From Cryobacterium sp. (GTDB lineage Bacteria; Actinomycetota; Actinomycetes; Actinomycetales; Microbacteriaceae): a DNA stretch of 60,710 bases. Position numbers and translations under genes: made by a program. The stretch is from contig NZ_JAODBG010000134.1 of the NCBI RefSeq assembly GCF_025463825.1, positions 1 through 60,710 on the forward strand, written 5' to 3'. The notes beneath the pieces are model-generated. The model saw only the letters and a program-made list of their open reading frames with translations. It ran no database searches and had not been told where the DNA came from. The stretch's first letter is position 1. Each line of letters starts with the position of its first letter. Of the stretch, positions 57,836 to 60,710 are shown in pieces.

Positions 57836-58720
57836 ATGCGCGTACTCGTTTCCGGGGCCTCCGGCCTCGTCGGCACCGAAGTGCGCCGCCAGCTGCAGGC
57901 GGCGGGGCATTCCGTCGTGCGCCTGGTGCGGCGCCCGGCCCACGGCCCCGGGGAGGTCCGCTGGGACCCCGCGACGCTGAGCCTGGATCCCACCGCGTTC
58001 GACGGCATCGATGCCGTGCTGAACCTGTCCGGTGCGTCCATTGGGCGCCTGCCGTGGACCAAGGCGTACCGGCGCGAAATCATGGAATCCCGGGTGCAGG
58101 CCACCCGCACGCTGACCGACGCGATGCGGCGCGCCGCCACGCCGCCGGCGGTGCTGCTGAACGCCTCGGCCGTCGGCGTGTACGGCAACCGGCCCGGTGA
58201 GGAACTGACCGAGGAGTCCGCTCCCGGCACCGATTTCCTTGCCACCGTCGTCACGGCGTGGGAGGCCGAGGCCCAGCTCGCGCCGGAGGGTACCCGGGTG
58301 GTCATGCTCCGCACCGGCCTGGTGCTCGCCAAGGGCGGCGCTTTGAAGCCGTTGCTGCCGATCGTGAAGCTGGGTCTCGGCGGCCCGCTCGGCCGTGGGT
58401 CGCAGAATTGGCCGTGGGTGAGCCTGCACGACGAGGCGGCCGCCATCGTCCACCTGCTCACCTCCGAGTTGAGCGGTCCGGTGAATCTCACCGGCCCCAC
58501 CCCCGCCACAGCGATCGACGTGATCCGGGCCGTCGCGGCGGCGCTGCGCCGGCCGTGCATCATCCCGGTGCCGGAGTTCGTGCTGACCCTGGCGCTGCAG
58601 GATGCCGCCCGGCAGCTGCTGCTCGCCGACCAGCGGGTGAGCTCGGCGAAGTTACAGGCCGACGGCTTCACCTTTACCCACCGCACGGCCGCCGAGGCCG
58701 TGACCTGGATGCTGCGCTAA
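57836..58720 (+). CDS. TIGR01777 family NAD-dependent epimerase-like protein
   Basis: A 294-residue SDR-like protein with the Rossmann motif SGASGLVGTEV at the N-terminus, NLSGASIG after it, and a C-terminal DUF1731 region ending TAAEAVTWML. This family is related to plastid SulA-like and YfcH proteins; its substrate is unknown. It is 17 bases from osmC, so co-transcription is likely. It is the last ordinary housekeeping gene before the repeat-rich end. Confidence 0.88.
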   Translation: MRVLVSGASGLVGTEVRRQLQAAGHSVVRLVRRPAHGPGEVRWDPATLSLDPTAFDGIDAVLNLSGASIGRLPWTKAYRREIMESRVQATRTLTDAMRRAATPPAVLLNASAVGVYGNRPGEELTEESAPGTDFLATVVTAWEAEAQLAPEGTRVVMLRTGLVLAKGGALKPLLPIVKLGLGGPLGRGSQNWPWVSLHDEAAAIVHLLTSELSGPVNLTGPTPATAIDVIRAVAAALRRPCIIPVPEFVLTLALQDAARQLLLADQRVSSAKLQADGFTFTHRTAAEAVTWMLR

Positions 58721-59128
58721 CCGACGCAGTTGGGCGGGCGCCTCACGCGCGGGAGCCTCCCCACTCCCGCGAGCGTCGGCGTCGGCGCCACCCCGCGCGG
58801 GTAGTCGCCTCCCGCGCGCTTCATCGCCCCAGCGCGCGTAATCGCCTCCCGCGCGCGTCACCCGTCCTTCTGCGCCGCGCTGGTTAGGCGCCGCTGCGCG
58901 GGTGGCGCGCCACCCGCGCGCCGGCGCTTGACCCGCGTAATGAAACCGGAGCCCCGAGCTGGGCTCCTCCCGACTGAATGGTATTAAGCACACCGGGAGG
59001 CGAGACACCGCGAGGTGACACGAGGCCAACCCGACGAAACCCTGCTGCGCGGGTTGGGCGCCGCTTCGCGGGTGGCGCGCCACCCGCGCGCCGGCGCTTG
59101 ACCCGCGCGGCACCGTCACGCCCCGCGG
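58721..59128. repeat. palindrome-rich intergenic DNA, left of the AbiEi-like gene
   Basis: No gene is seen. A perfect 24-base palindrome lies at 58896-58919 and a 22-base one at 59067-59088. Both are embedded in a direct repeat: 58898-58937 and 59068-59107 share 40 identical bases, and upstream similarity extends ~15 more. A small hairpin (58948-58967, GGAGCCC/GGGCTCC) may end the epimerase message. The same core GCGGGTGGC-GCCACCCGC reappears beyond 60314. Confidence 0.7.
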
Positions 59129-59218
59129 GCACCGCAGGCACCGCAGGCACCATAGGCACCGCAGGCACCATAGGCACCGCAGGCACCGCAGGCACCGCAG
59201 GCACCGCAGGCACCGTCA
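59129..59218. repeat. 9-bp tandem repeat (VNTR), 10 units
   Basis: Units GCACCGCAG are repeated ten times. Units 3 and 5 read GCACCATAG and the last is degenerate (GCACCGTCA). All frames are open through it, so the repeated peptides seen on either strand are by-products. Length change by slippage is expected. Confidence 0.9.
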
Positions 59219-59339
59219 GCCACGGTGTGCACCGCCGACACCACGCGGACAGCTCCTCCACAGGGGCCGCCTGTCGACGTTTCGGACGGGCGGAGGTGCT
59301 CGACCACCTGACCGGGATCCGCCCGCCCATACTCTCACC

Positions 59340-60314
59340 ATGACTGAGCCTCGTGACCCGCACACTCCCCTTCCGGAACTGATGCTCGCCGCAGATTTCC
59401 GGCGCGCGTTCGGAACCGACCTCCGCTTGCGCCGAGGCGCCGAACGGGGACACCTGCAACGCATCAGGTGGGGCCAGTACGTCCCTGCGGCGGGTTGGGC
59501 CGTCCTCGACCGGGACCAGCGGTATGCCCTGAAGGTGCGAGCCGCTTCGCTCAGCAGAGGCGGGGCGATCCCACTTTCACACCAGTCTGCCGCTGTGTTA
59601 TGGCAACTGCCGCTGCTGACGCCGTGGCCGGAGGACGTGCACTTCGTCACCGAGCGCAGCTCCGGTGGGCGCTCAGACCCCGGCATCCGCAAACATGCGG
59701 TCGGCTTCGATGAACGGGACGTCGAACTTCTCGATGGGGTGCTCGTCACTTCCGTCGCTCGCACGGTCATAGAACTCGCAGCAGTGGTGGATCTTCGGTC
59801 GGCGGTCGCCGCGGCCGACCGGTCGCTTGCCGTGGATCGCACCGGCCGCACTCCGGCCCTCACGGATCGCGCAACCCTGATCGAGACGTGGGAGCGGATG
59901 TTGCCCTTCCGCGGTTCGGTTCGGGCGCGCACGGTGATCGACTTCGCGTCGCCCCTGTCTGGTTCACCTGACGAATCAGGCAGTCGCGTCACGATCGCAC
60001 TGGCCGGATTTCCCGAACCCGTGCTCCAGCAGCTGTTCGTGATCGACGGCCGCGATGTCTTCACGGACTTCTTCTGGTTGGCCCGCCGCGGCGCGGGCGA
60101 GAGTGACGGTCGAAAGAAGTACTTCGACCCCGTGATGCTGGCCGGGCGTACTCCGGCAGAGGTGGTCTACGAGGAGAAGGTGCGCGAAGACTCCATCCGG
60201 CGACAGGTGAACGGCTTCGTGCGCTGGGACCACGCCACCGGCATGAGCGTGCCCCGGCTGACGGAGCGGCTCGCGGTCCTTGGCCTCGAGCCTGGACGCC
60301 CGCGACTGGGGTAG
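59340..60314 (+). CDS. AbiEi-like / DUF559-like protein (candidate nuclease-fold regulator)
   Basis: A 324-residue protein of a type common in Microbacteriaceae. The N-terminus (~15-60) looks like the AbiEi winged-helix entry, with RRGAERGHLQRIRWGQYVP. The middle has the AbiEi-style VTSVARTVIELAA. The C-terminus (~210-290) resembles a Vsr/DUF559 restriction-endonuclease fold, with E212, D243, E254, D256 and K259 as possible active-site residues. No partner toxin (AbiEii) is adjacent. ATG has CATACT 6 bases upstream. Flanked by repeats on both sides; function unknown. Confidence 0.6.
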   Translation: MTEPRDPHTPLPELMLAADFRRAFGTDLRLRRGAERGHLQRIRWGQYVPAAGWAVLDRDQRYALKVRAASLSRGGAIPLSHQSAAVLWQLPLLTPWPEDVHFVTERSSGGRSDPGIRKHAVGFDERDVELLDGVLVTSVARTVIELAAVVDLRSAVAAADRSLAVDRTGRTPALTDRATLIETWERMLPFRGSVRARTVIDFASPLSGSPDESGSRVTIALAGFPEPVLQQLFVIDGRDVFTDFFWLARRGAGESDGRKKYFDPVMLAGRTPAEVVYEEKVREDSIRRQVNGFVRWDHATGMSVPRLTERLAVLGLEPGRPRLG

Positions 60315-60521
60315 CGGAACTCGAGCCACGCGGGCTGCACGCCGCTAGGCGGGTGGCACGCCACCCGCGTAACGGCGCGGCGCCCGCGCACCGTCCCCCG
60401 GGGCGCTTCCCGCGGGCGGCACACCGCTGCGCGGCAGGCACGCACGGGCACTCGCCGGTGCGGCCATCACGAGGTTGGGATCGACTGGTCTGCATCACGC
60501 AACTCAAGCTGCGCGGGGCAA

Positions 60522-60561
60522 GCGCCACTACGCGGGTGGCACGCCACCCGCGTAGTGGCGC
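60522..60561. repeat. perfect 19-bp inverted repeat
   Basis: Arms 60522-60540 and 60543-60561 are exact complements around a 2-base AC centre. The middle is the shared core GCGGGTGGC-AC-GCCACCCGC. It is 207 bases after the AbiEi-like stop. Confidence 0.85.
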
Positions 60562-60660
60562 GGCACCCGCGCACCTACACCGAGGGGCACTCCGCGGGTG
60601 GCGCGGCACCCGCGTAACGGCGCGGCACCCGCGCACCTACACCGAGGGGCACTCCGCGGG
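60557..60660. repeat. 42-bp direct repeat, two copies
   Basis: Bases 60557-60598 and 60619-60660 are identical over 42 positions, a period of 62 bases. The 20-base spacer is itself a partial copy of the same motif. Confidence 0.85.
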
Positions 60661-60710
60661 CGGCGTGAGGGGCGCCGGCGTGCGGGTGCCGGTGCGGGCG
60701 TCGGTGCGGG

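Larger units (their letters stand above)
60315..60710. repeat. palindrome-rich DNA, right of the AbiEi-like gene
   Basis: No convincing gene. A 20-base palindromic core lies at 60349-60368, and a perfect inverted repeat with 19-bp arms at 60522-60561. Direct 42-base repeats follow (60557-60598 and 60619-60660). The region continues past the window edge in GC-rich near-repeats. Confidence 0.7.

Noticed and set aside
59129..59218. CRISPR array
   Set aside because: Units are 9 bases with no spacers, and no cas genes are near.
59116..59307. Short minus-strand protein with Gly-Ala-Cys repeats
   Set aside because: It is the translation of the 9-bp tandem repeat. Every frame is open there, and there is no ribosome-binding site or homology.
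58884..59459. Minus-strand frame with Val-Pro-Ala repeats
   Set aside because: Same repeat read in another frame; it also runs into the antisense of the AbiEi-like gene.
60522..60660. Transposon end or integrase attachment site
   Set aside because: No transposase, integrase, target duplication or tRNA gene is in view. Kept only as a repeat.

Overview
The window is chromosomal core DNA from a high-GC Gram-positive bacterium, an actinobacterium of the order Micrococcales and most probably the family Microbacteriaceae (a Cryobacterium-like organism is my best guess). This rests on very high GC with strong GC3 bias, on gene orders typical of the group (ftsK-pgsA-cinA-clgR-DUF3046-recA-recX-miaB-miaA-dapF-hflX; argCJBDFGH; pheST; DUF1844 next to infC-rpmI-rplT; gluABCD; lexA divergent from a LysM gene) and on frequent GTG starts and leaderless promoters. 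I see no insertion sequence, prophage, integrase, CRISPR array, tRNA gene or complete rRNA gene. The genus call is inference from gene content.

Layout. 1-415: minus-strand leader of an rRNA operon whose 16S gene should lie just outside the left edge, behind tyrS. 416-3154: tyrS and a divergent SatD/membrane-protein pair. 3211-11907: arginine operon argC-J-B-D-F-G-H (minus strand) with a DNA glycosylase at its end; argR is missing from its usual place. 12125-15699: pheS-pheT. 15759-19136: a glutamate-type ABC importer (gluABCD). 19238-21980: a TrmH/SpoU RNA methyltransferase, infC-rpmI-rplT and DUF1844. 22064-27785: lhr helicase and nei glycosylase, bracketed by two copies of a structured inverted repeat. 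27966-31925: hisC-hisB-hisH-priA-sseB. 31996-33473: LysM protein divergent from lexA. 33546-36924: metF-metE, with a split metF frame and a candidate leader-peptide attenuator. 37310-43113: hflX, a methyltransferase, dapF, miaA, miaB. 43216-50096: recX, recA, DUF3046, clgR, cinA, pgsA, ftsK. 50220-53223: a MacAB-like ABC efflux system. 53425-58720: RNase J, dapA, thioredoxin-like/DUF4395 pair, OsmC, TIGR01777 epimerase. 58721-60710: palindrome- and repeat-rich DNA around one AbiEi/DUF559-like gene; this right end is the only accessory-looking part.

Themes. DNA damage and repair genes recur (recA, recX, lexA with the LysM division-inhibitor candidate, lhr-nei, mpg), as do translation genes (tyrS, pheST, infC, rpmI, rplT, miaA, miaB, hflX). 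Anabolic operons cover Arg, part of His, Met and Lys/DAP. At least twelve genes carry a TAnnnT box 6-8 nt before the start codon, the signature of leaderless transcripts. infC can only be full length if it starts at AUC. No wholly new defence or metabolic system is evident. The best candidates for something undescribed are the covarying repeat pair around lhr-nei, the metF leader, and the palindrome/VNTR landscape around the AbiEi-like gene.
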